DNA from: Bacteroidales bacterium
GTDB taxonomy: Bacteria > Bacteroidota > Bacteroidia > Bacteroidales > UBA3824
Length of the DNA: 56,263 nucleotides
Reading direction: 5' to 3'
Assembly: GCA_017962175.1 (NCBI GenBank)
Contig: JAGCVU010000137.1
Coordinates: forward strand, 1-56,263
Both the position numbers and the translations under genes were made by a program. How positions within the stretch are numbered: position 1 is the stretch's first letter; every line of letters begins with the position of its first letter. The notes below the pieces were generated by a model. That model did no database searches, was not told the origin of the DNA, and saw only the letters and a program-made list of their open reading frames with translations. This document shows, piece after piece, positions 23,662 to 32,141 of this stretch.

Positions 23662-24054
23662 ATGAAAAAAATCAATTATCTAATGGCTATGTTTATAGCC
23701 GCAGTTTTATGCGTAGGATTAGTATCTTGCAAAAAAAGCAAAAATGATGATTCTCCAGACTTCCCTACAGCACAACAGTTTTTGAAAACTTGGAACGGAG
23801 TTGACAGCAAAGGAAACGGTGTATCGTTGAAAGTTAATGATGCTACAAGCGCTACCCTTTCTTACATAGCTTCTACAGCTAAGAAAAACACACAAGAAGC
23901 TAAAACAGTGCAAATCACTTACACTTACGATCCTTCAAATGGTAAATTCACTGGTACAGGTGACGACAATTATACCTACGAAGCAAGTTTCAAGAGTGCA
24001 ACAGAACTCAATTTTAGCCTAAAGCCTTTGGGTGAAATGGTTATTTTGAAATAA
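23662..24054 (+). CDS. Small lipoprotein of unknown function
   Basis: 130 residues. The signal peptide ends in a lipobox, 'GLVSC', with lipidated C23 followed by a charged spacer (KKSKNDD). The mature chain is about 100 residues of alternating strands ('GVSLKVND', 'VQITYTYDP', 'YEASFKS') that look like a small lipocalin or meander barrel similar to the protein at 28177. It stands alone, with a strong terminator 22 bp after the stop. The Asp/Lys spacer after Cys fits surface-exposed lipoproteins of Bacteroidota. Confidence 0.75.
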   Translation: MKKINYLMAMFIAAVLCVGLVSCKKSKNDDSPDFPTAQQFLKTWNGVDSKGNGVSLKVNDATSATLSYIASTAKKNTQEAKTVQITYTYDPSNGKFTGTGDDNYTYEASFKSATELNFSLKPLGEMVILK

Positions 24055-24069
24055 CGAATTAAAACTTAA

Positions 24070-24106
24070 TAAAAAAACCGACGTTGCTCCAACGTCGGTT
24101 TTTTTT
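24070..24106. terminator. Bidirectional terminator
   Basis: Perfect 9-bp stem ACCGACGTT/AACGTCGGT (24077-24085, 24091-24099), loop GCTCC, flanked by an A-run and a T-run. It serves the lipoprotein gene and the convergent ribF. Confidence 0.92.
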
Positions 24107-25031
24107 ATGCCTTTTGCACAGCGGCAATATCATTATTAATAGCCTCGGCAAGTTGCTCCAAATCAGAAAACTTCTTTTGATCGCGAATACGGCGGTTGAG
24201 ATAAACACGAACATTCTTGCCGTAGATATCCTTTTTAAAATCAAGAATATAAGCTTCGATAGTGGTAACGCCGTTGTTAGATACTGTAGGATTTTCGCCT
24301 ATATTTAACACCGATTTGTAAAGTGCTCCGTCAACTTGAAACTCAGCTGCATACACTCCCGATTTTGGAATAAGTTTATCGGTGCAGTCGGGTTGAATGT
24401 TGGCTGTTGGAAAACCGATTTTAGTGCCAATATGTCGCCCGTGAACCACCGTTCCGGATATATAATAACTATAACCGAGTATTGAAGCCGCTGTCTCTAC
24501 ATCGCCTTCCAACAGAGCATTACGAACTGAAGTGCTACTTGCTGAAATGCCATTTAACATAGCTGCATCTAATCGCGAAACTTCAAAACCAAAACGGTGT
24601 CCATATTGTTTCAAAACCTCCACATCACCCATCCGGTCGCAACCAAAATGATTGTTAAACCCCGAAACCAAATGACGCATTCCAAGTTTACCCACCATCA
24701 CCTTATTCATAAAATCTTCGGAATTAATCGATGCAAAATTTTTATCAAAACGGTGAACTACCAGATAATCAATACCAGTAGTAGATAGCACTTCAACTTT
24801 TTCTTCAGGTGAAAGAATAAGATTAAGACCACGCTCAGGAAACAAAACCTTGCGCGGATGTGGGTCGAAAGTAAGAATAACGCTTTTTAAATTGTGAATT
24901 TTGGCAGTGTCAACAAGTTGTTCAACTATAAAACGATGACCCAAGTGTAAACCGTCGAAAGTGCCGACAGCCACACAAGTAGCACATTTGCAATGTTTTG
25001 CAAAGTCATCTATACCATAAAAAATCTCCAT
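24105..25031 (-). CDS. ribF: Bifunctional riboflavin kinase/FAD synthetase
   Basis: 308 residues. The N-terminal FAD synthetase domain has the nucleotidyltransferase motif 'GTFDGLHLGH' (23-32) and 'SSTSVRNALLEGDV' near 165-178. The C-terminal riboflavin kinase domain has 'GFPTAN' (206-211), 'NIGENPTV' near 243 and the catalytic Glu at 259. It makes FMN and then FAD. It is divergent from thyA, with overlapping -7 elements in the 73-bp gap. Confidence 0.96.
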   Translation of the reverse strand: MEIFYGIDDFAKHCKCATCVAVGTFDGLHLGHRFIVEQLVDTAKIHNLKSVILTFDPHPRKVLFPERGLNLILSPEEKVEVLSTTGIDYLVVHRFDKNFASINSEDFMNKVMVGKLGMRHLVSGFNNHFGCDRMGDVEVLKQYGHRFGFEVSRLDAAMLNGISASSTSVRNALLEGDVETAASILGYSYYISGTVVHGRHIGTKIGFPTANIQPDCTDKLIPKSGVYAAEFQVDGALYKSVLNIGENPTVSNNGVTTIEAYILDFKKDIYGKNVRVYLNRRIRDQKKFSDLEQLAEAINNDIAAVQKA

Positions 25032-25049
25032 TCGAGAGGTTGTAATTAT

Positions 25050-25084
25050 TTTGCGGCAAAATTAAGTAACTTTTTTTATTTTTG
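25050..25084. promoter_or_regulatory. Overlapping divergent promoters, ribF and thyA
   Basis: Plus strand: TTTG (25050-25053), 23-bp spacer, TATTTTTG (25077-25084) for thyA. Minus strand: TAATTTTG (25057-25064) for ribF. The two cores interlock, so initiation on one strand may compete with the other. Confidence 0.55.
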
Positions 25085-25104
25085 CACACAGAAAAACAGA
25101 CACC

Positions 25105-25899
25105 ATGAAACAGTACTTAGACTTATTAAAAACCATTCTCGATAAAGGCACCAAAAAGCACGACCGCACCGGCACAGGCACAATCAGCTACTTTGGCTAT
25201 CAAATGCGGTTTAATCTGCAAGAGGGTTTTCCGCTTGTTACTACCAAAAAAGTGCATTTAAAATCAATCATTTACGAACTTCTTTGGTTCCTCAACGGCG
25301 ACACCAACGTAAAATACCTTCAAGACCACGGCGTAAGAATTTGGAACGAATGGGCAGATGCAAATGGCGACCTCGGACCTGTCTACGGCTATCAATGGCG
25401 TCATTGGCGCACACCCGACGGAAGAGAAATCGACCAAATTGCCAACCTCATCAACGGCATAAAAAATAATCCCGATTCGCGCCGTCACATAGTTAGCGCA
25501 TGGAATCCTGCCGACGTTGACAATATGGCATTGCCACCTTGCCACACTATGTTTCAGTTTTATGTTGTGGATGGTCGTTTATCATGTCAGCTTTACCAAC
25601 GCAGCGGTGATAGTTTTCTCGGAATCCCTTTTAACATAGCATCTTACGCACTGTTGACAATGATGGTGGCACAGGTTTGCGGATTACAACCCGGCGATTT
25701 TGTACACACAATTGGCGATGCACATATCTATCTCAATCATATTGAGCAAGTTAACCTACAACTAAGCCGCACTCCCTACCCTCTCCCAACTATGAAAATC
25801 AATCCCGATGTAAAGGATATTTTCAGCTTTAAATACGAAGATTTTACACTCGAAAACTACCAATGCCACCCAACAATCAAAGGGGAAATTTCGGTGTAA
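25105..25899 (+). CDS. thyA: Thymidylate synthase
   Basis: 264 residues, the same length as E. coli ThyA. The catalytic Cys is C146 in 'LPPCH'; 'RTGTGT' (21-26), '[11 protein letters not shown]' and '[17 protein letters not shown]' supply the folate and dUMP sites. It converts dUMP to dTMP using methylene-tetrahydrofolate, which becomes dihydrofolate, the substrate of the neighbouring folA product. The two genes are 71 bp apart and in the same direction. Confidence 0.97.
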   Translation: MKQYLDLLKTILDKGTKKHDRTGTGTISYFGYQMRFNLQEGFPLVTTKKVHLKSIIYELLWFLNGDTNVKYLQDHGVRIWNEWADANGDLGPVYGYQWRHWRTPDGREIDQIANLINGIKNNPDSRRHIVSAWNPADVDNMALPPCHTMFQFYVVDGRLSCQLYQRSGDSFLGIPFNIASYALLTMMVAQVCGLQPGDFVHTIGDAHIYLNHIEQVNLQLSRTPYPLPTMKINPDVKDIFSFKYEDFTLENYQCHPTIKGEISV

Positions 25900-25930
25900 C
25901 TATAAATTAAAAATTTAAAATTAAAAATAG

Positions 25931-25964
25931 TGCATAATGCATTATGAATTATGCATTATGAATT
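25931..25964. repeat. AT-rich palindromic and direct repeat
   Basis: A 14-nt perfect palindrome CATAATGCATTATG (25933-25946) followed by a 12-nt direct repeat GCATTATGAATT at 25939-25950 and 25953-25964. It lies between thyA and folA; the flank 25907-25929 is almost pure A and T. Repeats of this look are dispersed in many low-GC genomes. Confidence 0.8.
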
Positions 25965-25970
25965 AAAACA

Positions 25971-26465
25971 ATGGAAATCAACATTATAGTAGCCGCCGAC
26001 GAAAACAACGGTATCGGCAAAAACAACACATTGCTTTGCCGTTTGAGCAAAGATTTAAAAAACTTCAAGGAACTCACTACAGGACACGTAGTTGTAATGG
26101 GTCGCAAAACCTTTGAATCGCTACCCAAAGGCGCATTGCCCAACCGCACCAACATTGTGATGAGCAAAACCGAGCAACGTTTTCCGGGATGCTACACCTG
26201 CACCTCAGCCGAAGAAGTTTTAGATTTAGCCAAAAAGCACGAAAAAATATTCATAATAGGCGGAGAATCAATCTATAAGGAATTTTTCGACCGTGCACAC
26301 CGTATCTATCTCACCCGCATTCGTCACACCTTCGACGATGCCGATGTTTTCTTCCCCGAAATCGATGTGGAAGACAAATGGCGCATAATGTCGGTTTCTG
26401 ATGAAATTCCCGCAGACGAAAAAAATGAGTATCCGTTTTTCTTTGCTGTTTACGAACGTATTTAA
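25971..26465 (+). CDS. folA: Dihydrofolate reductase
   Basis: 164 residues, normal length. 'AADENNGIGKNNTLL' opens the fold; the catalytic acid is D28 in 'LSKDLKNFKELT'; 'VVMGRKTFESLP' and 'IFIIGGESIYKEF' provide the NADPH site. Reduces dihydrofolate made by ThyA. The usual Trp near residue 22 of enterobacterial enzymes is replaced (LLCRL), as in other Bacteroidota. It forms an operon with thyA upstream and probably the gene 12 bp downstream. Confidence 0.96.
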   Translation: MEINIIVAADENNGIGKNNTLLCRLSKDLKNFKELTTGHVVVMGRKTFESLPKGALPNRTNIVMSKTEQRFPGCYTCTSAEEVLDLAKKHEKIFIIGGESIYKEFFDRAHRIYLTRIRHTFDDADVFFPEIDVEDKWRIMSVSDEIPADEKNEYPFFFAVYERI

Positions 26466-26477
26466 AACTATCAGATT

Positions 26478-27341
26478 ATGAAAAAGTTAATTATTCTCCT
26501 TGCGGTGATGATGATTAATACATCGCTATCGATGGCACAGGTAGTAGAAAGTGCCAAAACCATTCGCAATAAGGTTGCAGATTATGCTAAAAAACAAGGC
26601 ATGGCTATAGAGTTGGTAAGTGAACAAGCTTTAACAATGACCACAGACGATTCGGAATATGTTCTGATTGTCAACGGCGAAAACCCTACATACGTGGAAC
26701 TTAGATTTGCCGACCTCGACATCACCGCCCGTAACTACGATCTTATGTTAAAAACCGCCAACCATATCAACCAAGGATCAAGCGTAGTAAAAGCATCTAT
26801 AACACCCAACCGCACCACACTACGCCTTTCTACCGAAATGTTTGCTTTTGATGCTCAAAGCGTTACCGAACATTTTGAACACTATATCAACCTCATCAAT
26901 CAATCACTCAAAGAGTGCCGCGAACGTTACGACGAGTTTGCCGCTAACCTTCAGTTCTCAGGTTTAAAAATGCCTTTTGAGGTATACTGTGCCGACATTA
27001 TTAACGCCGATGCAAATGCAAACAGATTGAGCGAAATTAACGGCGAAATCAAATCGGCTGAAACTCAATATATCCATATCGGCTTGTCGCTAACTGTACA
27101 CGAAGATGGAGAATATCCTATAGATGTGAGGTTTTGTAATCCCGACGGCACATTTGCGATAAGCGAGGAAAACGCAGAATTCTCTTTTTCTACCACGATG
27201 AAACTCACCAAAGATATGACTTTTTACGATTTAGGCGGATGGGGTTCAGCCACACCCGGATCATTAAAACCCGGCATCTACCGCTACGAACTATATTACA
27301 AAGGTAAGTTGTTTTATACGAGAGGGTTTGAAGTACAATAG
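26478..27341 (+). CDS. Secreted protein of unknown function
   Basis: 287 residues with a signal peptide (MKKLIILLAVMMINTSLSMAQ). The central part (about 60-160) mixes strands and a long helix ('SVTEHFEHYINLINQSLKECRERYDEF'); the C-terminal 90 residues are beta-rich and end 'KPGIYRYELYYKGKLFYTRGFEVQ', resembling a beta-sandwich with a final strand. No catalytic motif is visible. It follows folA by 12 bp. I do not recognise a family. Confidence 0.65.
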   Translation: MKKLIILLAVMMINTSLSMAQVVESAKTIRNKVADYAKKQGMAIELVSEQALTMTTDDSEYVLIVNGENPTYVELRFADLDITARNYDLMLKTANHINQGSSVVKASITPNRTTLRLSTEMFAFDAQSVTEHFEHYINLINQSLKECRERYDEFAANLQFSGLKMPFEVYCADIINADANANRLSEINGEIKSAETQYIHIGLSLTVHEDGEYPIDVRFCNPDGTFAISEENAEFSFSTTMKLTKDMTFYDLGGWGSATPGSLKPGIYRYELYYKGKLFYTRGFEVQ

Positions 27342-27355
27342 TACATTAAAACCGT

Positions 27356-27937
27356 TCATGGATTAAATTGTTCACTTAAAAAATGAACTTTATTACTCTT
27401 AATATCACTTCGTGTTAAGAATTGCATATTAGAATCATCAAAAAAGCGTTTTGAATTGATACATTTCAGTCCAAACGGGGCTTTTGGATCGTTGGCTAAT
27501 GTTCTAAGCAAATTGATAGCAAATACTTGATCATCAGGCACAATCAAAGCCCTATCGCTTGCAATAAATCCACGCACATCTCTTCTAACTCCGGTAGCCA
27601 TAAATCCAACCGACTGAGCACCGGATAGTTCTTTGATTATCACTATATTAGACACAAGATAAGCCTCTTCGCCCTTTCTACTGCTGAGATAGTCGGGGAT
27701 GATGTATACCTCATTAAAAAAGTTAGTTCCCGGTTGTGTTACATTATTGGAGTAAGCAAAAACCACTTCATACAAAGCACTATCTCCGTTGTTGCTTACA
27801 AAACTATTTTGATATTGGATGTTTTCTTTAGTAATACCAAAATAATTATCCATCACCTTTAAAGGAGAATTTGAGTTATATAATACAGATATCAGCATTG
27901 CTGCCAACAAAGCCATTTTTATTCCCATAATTTGCAT
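27356..27937 (-). CDS. Hypothetical exported protein
   Basis: 193 residues. The N-terminus (MQIMGIKMALLAAMLISVLY) is a plausible signal peptide or membrane anchor. The mature part has mixed alpha/beta pattern with 'ALYEVVFAYSNN' and 'AYLVSNIVIIKEL', and no motif I know. It converges with the preceding gene, 14 bp apart, and is flanked upstream by a 240-bp AT-rich gap. Moderate confidence that it is a real gene, based on length and signal sequence. Confidence 0.55.
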   Translation of the reverse strand: MQIMGIKMALLAAMLISVLYNSNSPLKVMDNYFGITKENIQYQNSFVSNNGDSALYEVVFAYSNNVTQPGTNFFNEVYIIPDYLSSRKGEEAYLVSNIVIIKELSGAQSVGFMATGVRRDVRGFIASDRALIVPDDQVFAINLLRTLANDPKAPFGLKCINSKRFFDDSNMQFLTRSDIKSNKVHFLSEQFNP

Positions 27938-28176
27938 AATACTATCCTCCTAAACAATTAATTAGACAATTATTACACTAAATATTCATCAAAAAATAGA
28001 CCGTTTTTTTTAATAAGATGGTTAGTAAAAAAAGTTGATGGAAAAGAAATTAACATATTTTAACATTTTAAGCACAATCTAAGGACAACGTATAATGTTT
28101 TATTTGATATAAAAAAACAATTAACTTAGTATTCACAAAAAATCACAAAAAGAGGAAAAAGACGAATTTATTTGTA

Positions 28177-28548
28177 ATGCTCTGCCTTTTTATGGCAATG
28201 GTTTGCGCAACTGTAACATCTTGTAAAGATGACGACGATGACAAAGATAGCGCTCCCGCTGGTCTTGTTGGAACATGGAAATCAGTTTCAGCAGATATGG
28301 ATGGTTATGAAATTGTATATGATGACCAAATGTATATGACAATGGAAATCACAGACAAAACCATGACTTCAAAATCTTTCACTAATGGAGTAACAACAGA
28401 AACCAATACTTCCAAATACACAGTGAAAGGTAACAAAATTATAGATGAAGCTGGCGATAGCGTGGAGTATAGCCTTAATGGTGACACTCTTACTCTCACT
28501 TGGGAAGACGAAGATGGCAAGCTCATTATAGTTTACAAACGCCAATAA
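28177..28548 (+). CDS. Lipocalin-like lipoprotein (start codon uncertain)
   Basis: 123 residues from the first ATG. The lipobox 'TVTSC' is followed by an Asp-rich spacer, then 'LVGTWKSVSAD' and 'EYSLNGDTLTLTWEDEDGK', typical of small lipocalin-like lipoproteins of Bacteroidota. Oddity: from this ATG the signal peptide lacks its basic n-region, yet the in-frame codons just upstream encode exactly such a region (NHKKRKKTNLFV) with no ATG, GTG or TTG before the stop at 28105. An ATT at 28120 or another rare start, or a mutated start, would explain this. A terminator follows 22 bp after the stop. Confidence 0.7.
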   Translation: MLCLFMAMVCATVTSCKDDDDDKDSAPAGLVGTWKSVSADMDGYEIVYDDQMYMTMEITDKTMTSKSFTNGVTTETNTSKYTVKGNKIIDEAGDSVEYSLNGDTLTLTWEDEDGKLIIVYKRQ

Positions 28549-28570
28549 TTTTAAAACTGAATATTTATAA

Positions 28571-28608
28571 AAAACGGCAAAGAAAAAAATCTTTGCCGTT
28601 TTTTTTGT
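28571..28608 (+). terminator. Intrinsic terminator
   Basis: Stem AAAACGGCAAAGA/TCTTTGCCGTTTT (28571-28583, 28590-28602) followed by T's. It ends the lipocalin-like gene. Confidence 0.88.
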
Positions 28609-28610
28609 GT

Positions 28611-28638
28611 GTAGAGACGCGCCATGGCACGTCTCTAC
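28611..28638. repeat. 28-nt near-perfect palindrome
   Basis: GTAGAGACG, C, GCCATGGC, A, CGTCTCTAC: 9-bp arms around a palindromic core. Palindromes of the form GTAGAGACG...CGTCTCTAC are a known dispersed extragenic type in several bacterial phyla. It sits between a terminator and the end of the convergent gene. Confidence 0.8.
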
Positions 28639-28646
28639 AAATTAAA

Positions 28647-29270
28647 TCATTCCCGCCAATTACTCTGCACCAATATTTTGGGTGTAATCCATTTGCCTTG
28701 CATTGCTTCTTTTGGGATTACATTGCCGTCGTAATCTAAAAATTCACCTTTGGAATTTTTCTTGATTTTATAGCATTGACCCGAAACCACAGTGGTGCGA
28801 ACTATCTGAACCAATTCTTCAAATGATGCTTTGCGATGCTTGATGCCGATATCAGCACCTTTTTGATTGTTGATAAAATCCATTTCTGAGTCGATACTGT
28901 CGGGAAGGTTTGGTTCAGAGGGGTCGCACGATTCAAAATAGAGTTTCGATTTTTCTTCATGGGCACGACCAAGGGCAAGAGCTTTGCGTTTGCCGATTTT
29001 TTGGGCGGTGAGTGCCATCCAAAGCGTATGACGGAAGGCGTCTACCATTCCTCCCGAACCGTCGCCGTCAAATTCAGGGTCGGTAACATATTTTTGTGCT
29101 TCGGCGGCTGCCATTTGCGATAGTTTATATGTGCGCAACGCAGCTATAGGATGATGACGCACCCATTTACGTTCAGGTTTTGAAAGGTTTTTGTATGATT
29201 GAAAAGCGTTTTGCGCCGATGAAAAAATGCTCATTGTCAATAAAAATGCAATTAATAAAAAGTGTTTCAT
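28647..29270 (-). CDS. Secreted DUF6973-like protein
   Basis: 207 residues with a signal peptide (MKHFLLIAFLLTMSIFSSAQ). The helical core contains 'GGMVDAFRHTLWMALTAQKIG' (split over residues about 73-93) and 'ALALGRAHEEKS', a pattern I associate with DUF6973 proteins, followed by 'SEMDFINNQKGADIG'. The conserved His and Asp/Glu residues (DAFRH, AHEE, E/D-x-D-x-x-N) could form a metal or catalytic site, but no reaction is known. It overlaps the rsmI start by one base and ends a three-gene operon with the M28 peptidase and rsmI. Confidence 0.6.
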   Translation of the reverse strand: MKHFLLIAFLLTMSIFSSAQNAFQSYKNLSKPERKWVRHHPIAALRTYKLSQMAAAEAQKYVTDPEFDGDGSGGMVDAFRHTLWMALTAQKIGKRKALALGRAHEEKSKLYFESCDPSEPNLPDSIDSEMDFINNQKGADIGIKHRKASFEELVQIVRTTVVSGQCYKIKKNSKGEFLDYDGNVIPKEAMQGKWITPKILVQSNWRE

Positions 29271-29965
29271 TATTCGTCGTCAGATTCTGATTGGTTGCCC
29301 GCCTTGTCTACAATTACCACAAACTCGCCCTTGGGAGGCTTAGCGGCAAATGCAGCAATAAGTTCGTCGGGAGTACCGCGGAGGGTTTCTTCGTAAACCT
29401 TTGATATTTCGCGCGATATGGAGATACGGCGGTCTTCGCCAAAATATTTTTTGATTTCTTCCAAAAGTTTAACTACGCGGTATGGCGATTCGTATAGAAT
29501 AACGGTAATGTCGAGCGATGCTAAGTAAGTGAGTTTCTTCATTCTACCCTTTTTCTGAGGGAGAAAACCGGCAAAAAGGAAACTTTCGCAGCCAAAACCC
29601 GAATCCACAAGCGCAGGCACAAAAGCCGTTGCGCCGGGCAGACATTCCACTTCAACACCAAGCTTAACGCACTCACGCACAAGCATAAAGCCGGGGTCGG
29701 ATATCGCAGGCGTGCCTGCGTCGGAAATCAATGCAATATTTTGTCCTGCAACTATTTGTTGTGCATAGTATTGACAGTTTTCGTGTTCGTTAAACTTGTG
29801 ATGACTTGCCGTGCGGGTGGTAATGTCGAAATGCTTTAATAATCCGGCACTTGTGCGAGTATCTTCGCAAAGAATCAAGTCAGCCTCTTTTAGCACGCGA
29901 ATAGCGCGAAAAGTCATATCCTCTAAATTGCCCACAGGCGTGGGAACGATATAAAGTTTTGCCAT
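29270..29965 (-). CDS. rsmI: 16S rRNA (cytidine-1402-2'-O)-methyltransferase
   Basis: 231 residues of the tetrapyrrole-methylase fold. Hallmarks are 'LYIVPTPVGNLEDMTFRA' at the start, 'LCEDTRTSAGLL' near 33-44, 'ALISDAGTPAISDPG' near 76-90 and 'PGATAFVPAL'. It methylates the ribose of C1402 in the ribosomal P site. It is somewhat shorter than E. coli RsmI (286), lacking the extra C-terminal part, as is common in Bacteroidota. It is coupled with both neighbours (1-bp overlap downstream, 1-bp gap upstream). Confidence 0.95.
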   Translation of the reverse strand: MAKLYIVPTPVGNLEDMTFRAIRVLKEADLILCEDTRTSAGLLKHFDITTRTASHHKFNEHENCQYYAQQIVAGQNIALISDAGTPAISDPGFMLVRECVKLGVEVECLPGATAFVPALVDSGFGCESFLFAGFLPQKKGRMKKLTYLASLDITVILYESPYRVVKLLEEIKKYFGEDRRISISREISKVYEETLRGTPDELIAAFAAKPPKGEFVVIVDKAGNQSESDDE

Positions 29966-29966
29966 A

Positions 29967-31094
29967 TTAATAATCTGTTATAAAGCGTTTTACAAGGTTA
30001 AAAATACCATCATACGCCGGCATCGGAATAATTTCGGCGCGGTCGTAGATATTGTGGTATTCTTTGTAAGTTCCAAGGGTGTAAATATACAAACTTTTTA
30101 CGCCTTTTTTGTAAAAAAAATAGTGGTCGCTGTTGGCAGCTTCTCCCCTACTCTGTATTTTCGGTACGTAATTGTTTGTATTATTGATATTTACAAGAAA
30201 ATCAAATTCATCTTTAAGCACTGCACCGTTAACCACCATAATGCCTTCGTCGCCACTGCCAAGCATATCTAAATTAATGAGTGTCTTGATTTTAGATAAT
30301 GGAAAAATTGGATTGCGAACAAAATAATAACTGCCCAACAAACCGAGTTCCTCGCCGCTAAAAAGTATAAAGGCAATAGAATAATGAGGTTTGGGCATTT
30401 GAGCAAACTCACGAGCAAGGTCTAAAACCATAGCGCAGCCCGAAGCATTGTCGTGAGCTCCGGGGAAATAGGCATCAGAGCCGAGCGTGCCCACATGGTC
30501 GTAATGCGCAGTAATTACTTTGAATGTATCAGTTTCACCGGGGATAATGCCAATTATATTATGTGTAATATAGCCGTGTTTTAGTTGGGCATCAAGACAA
30601 AAAGATGCTCGTTTTTTATTGTGTATCAATTGTTTATTAACATAAAACGTTGAGCGTTTGCTTTGATAGTCGGCTATACCTTGAGGAGGAAGCTTATCAA
30701 CAGCAAAAATCAATAAATCAGCTATTTGAAGACTGTCATTTTTGCGAAAATCTTTTGAAAGTTTTACATTGCAATTAATTGATTGGCTCGCAGCATTCAC
30801 CACAAAATCTCTACCCGCTTTTAAAGTATCCTTACCGGCTATAATATAGGCATTGCTATCAAAAACATTGGCTGTTAAGGCAAAAGGCTGCTTTATTATG
30901 TTGATACCAAGCAACTTAAACTCATTGCACAGATAATCAGCCGCCAACGAATCACCGCCAAAGGTATATCCGCGACCGTGAAAACCATTGCTACACAATT
31001 TATTTAAAATTATTCGTGCATAATTTTGGTTTTGAGCCGTCAAAGGCACTGAAAATGTGGCTATGAACAATATTAAAACAAGTTTCTTTAACAT
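29967..31094 (-). CDS. Secreted M28-family metallopeptidase
   Basis: 375 residues with a signal peptide (ending LTAQ at about 21). The di-zinc site of M28 is complete: H197 and D199 in 'TAHYDH', bridging D215 in 'GAHDNASG', catalytic E248 and ligand E249 in 'FSGEELGLLGS', D276 in 'LINLDMLG', and a final His in 'HNIYDRAE' near the C-terminus. It is likely an aminopeptidase in the periplasm or outside the cell. It heads the operon with rsmI and the DUF6973-like gene. Confidence 0.9.
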   Translation of the reverse strand: MLKKLVLILFIATFSVPLTAQNQNYARIILNKLCSNGFHGRGYTFGGDSLAADYLCNEFKLLGINIIKQPFALTANVFDSNAYIIAGKDTLKAGRDFVVNAASQSINCNVKLSKDFRKNDSLQIADLLIFAVDKLPPQGIADYQSKRSTFYVNKQLIHNKKRASFCLDAQLKHGYITHNIIGIIPGETDTFKVITAHYDHVGTLGSDAYFPGAHDNASGCAMVLDLAREFAQMPKPHYSIAFILFSGEELGLLGSYYFVRNPIFPLSKIKTLINLDMLGSGDEGIMVVNGAVLKDEFDFLVNINNTNNYVPKIQSRGEAANSDHYFFYKKGVKSLYIYTLGTYKEYHNIYDRAEIIPMPAYDGIFNLVKRFITDY

Positions 31095-31166
31095 ATTTTA
31101 TGGTTATAATAGATTACAAATATACATTTTTAATAAAAAAAATGGTGGCGATAGAAAATAAATTTG

Positions 31167-31174
31167 TAATTTTG
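31167..31174 (+). promoter_or_regulatory. Putative -7 element
   Basis: TAATTTTG, 40 bp before the ATG of the coiled-coil lipoprotein. No clear -33 TTTG is seen at the normal distance. Confidence 0.4.
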
Positions 31175-31213
31175 GCTGTTTTTAAAAACATAAAATTTTA
31201 AATTTTTTGTCAC

Positions 31214-32086
31214 ATGAAAAAACTAATTCTATTAGCAACGGCATTTGCAGCCGCTTCTACATTCTTCTCGTGCAATTCGGGAGAACTCGAACGCCTTCGC
31301 GCTCAAAACGACAGTCTTCGTAGTGTAGCCACCACCGACGGTATCCAAATCGATGAATACTTTGCTGCATTCAACCAGATTCAGGATAACCTCAAACAAA
31401 TCAAAGAGAAAGAACAGATTATCACCGTTCGCACAGGTGACGGTCAAGAACTCACAAGTTCACAAGCCGACGCCATCAACGAGGACATTCTCAGCATCTA
31501 CGATCTTTTGTTGAAAAACAAACAGACCATCGCCGACCTCAACAAAAAAATGCAAAAAGACGGCGTTAAAAACAAAGAAATGGCTAAAACCATTCAGCTT
31601 CTTACTCAGCAAGTTACCGAGAAAGACAACGAAATTACAGATTTGAAAGACAAACTTGCAAAACTTAATTTCGACGTTGAACAACTCAACACTCAAGTAG
31701 CTCAATTAGACAGTTCTTTGCAGGCAGAACAAGAGGCAAGCGCAGAAAAATCTGAAATCATTTCGGCTCAAGACCTTGCTCTCAACACTGTTTACTATGT
31801 TATCGGCACCAAAAAAGAGTTGATGAACCGCAACGTAATTTCACGCGAAGGTCTTTTCAAAGGCTTGAAAATTGGCGACAGCTTCGACCGTGAGTATTTC
31901 ACCAAAGTAGACATGCGTTCTGTTGACGAAATTCCGATCAACACCAAAAGCATTCGTTTGCTTTCTACTCACCCCTCAGGCAGTTACGAACTTGTTAAAA
32001 ACGGTGCTAACATCAGCAAAATAGCTATCAAAGATGCCAACGCATTCTGGGAGCGCAGCAAGTTCTTAGTAATTATGGTTGAGTAA
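31214..32086 (+). CDS. Coiled-coil lipoprotein (Cbp1-like)
   Basis: 290 residues. Signal peptide with lipobox 'FFSC' (C20). Residues 25-185 are a long coiled coil with heptads ('LERLRAQNDSLRS', 'QVTEKDNEITDLKDKLAKL', then 'LNTQVAQLDSSL'). The C-terminal 100 residues are globular: 'LNTVYYVIGTKKELMNRNVI', then 'SIRLLSTHPSGSYELV'. This layout matches the Bacteroidota family named after the collagen-binding adhesin Cbp1 of Bacteroides fragilis, though collagen binding here is not supported. It is monocistronic with its own terminator. Confidence 0.7.
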   Translation: MKKLILLATAFAAASTFFSCNSGELERLRAQNDSLRSVATTDGIQIDEYFAAFNQIQDNLKQIKEKEQIITVRTGDGQELTSSQADAINEDILSIYDLLLKNKQTIADLNKKMQKDGVKNKEMAKTIQLLTQQVTEKDNEITDLKDKLAKLNFDVEQLNTQVAQLDSSLQAEQEASAEKSEIISAQDLALNTVYYVIGTKKELMNRNVISREGLFKGLKIGDSFDREYFTKVDMRSVDEIPINTKSIRLLSTHPSGSYELVKNGANISKIAIKDANAFWERSKFLVIMVE

Positions 32087-32104
32087 TATCAATTAAGAAA
32101 TATC

Positions 32105-32141
32105 AAAAAAAAGTGTCCAAAAATTTTGGACACTTTTTTTT
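32105..32141. terminator. Bidirectional terminator
   Basis: Stem AAGTGTCCAAAA/TTTTGGACACTT (32111-32122, 32124-32135) with A-run before and T-run after, between convergent genes. Confidence 0.9.
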
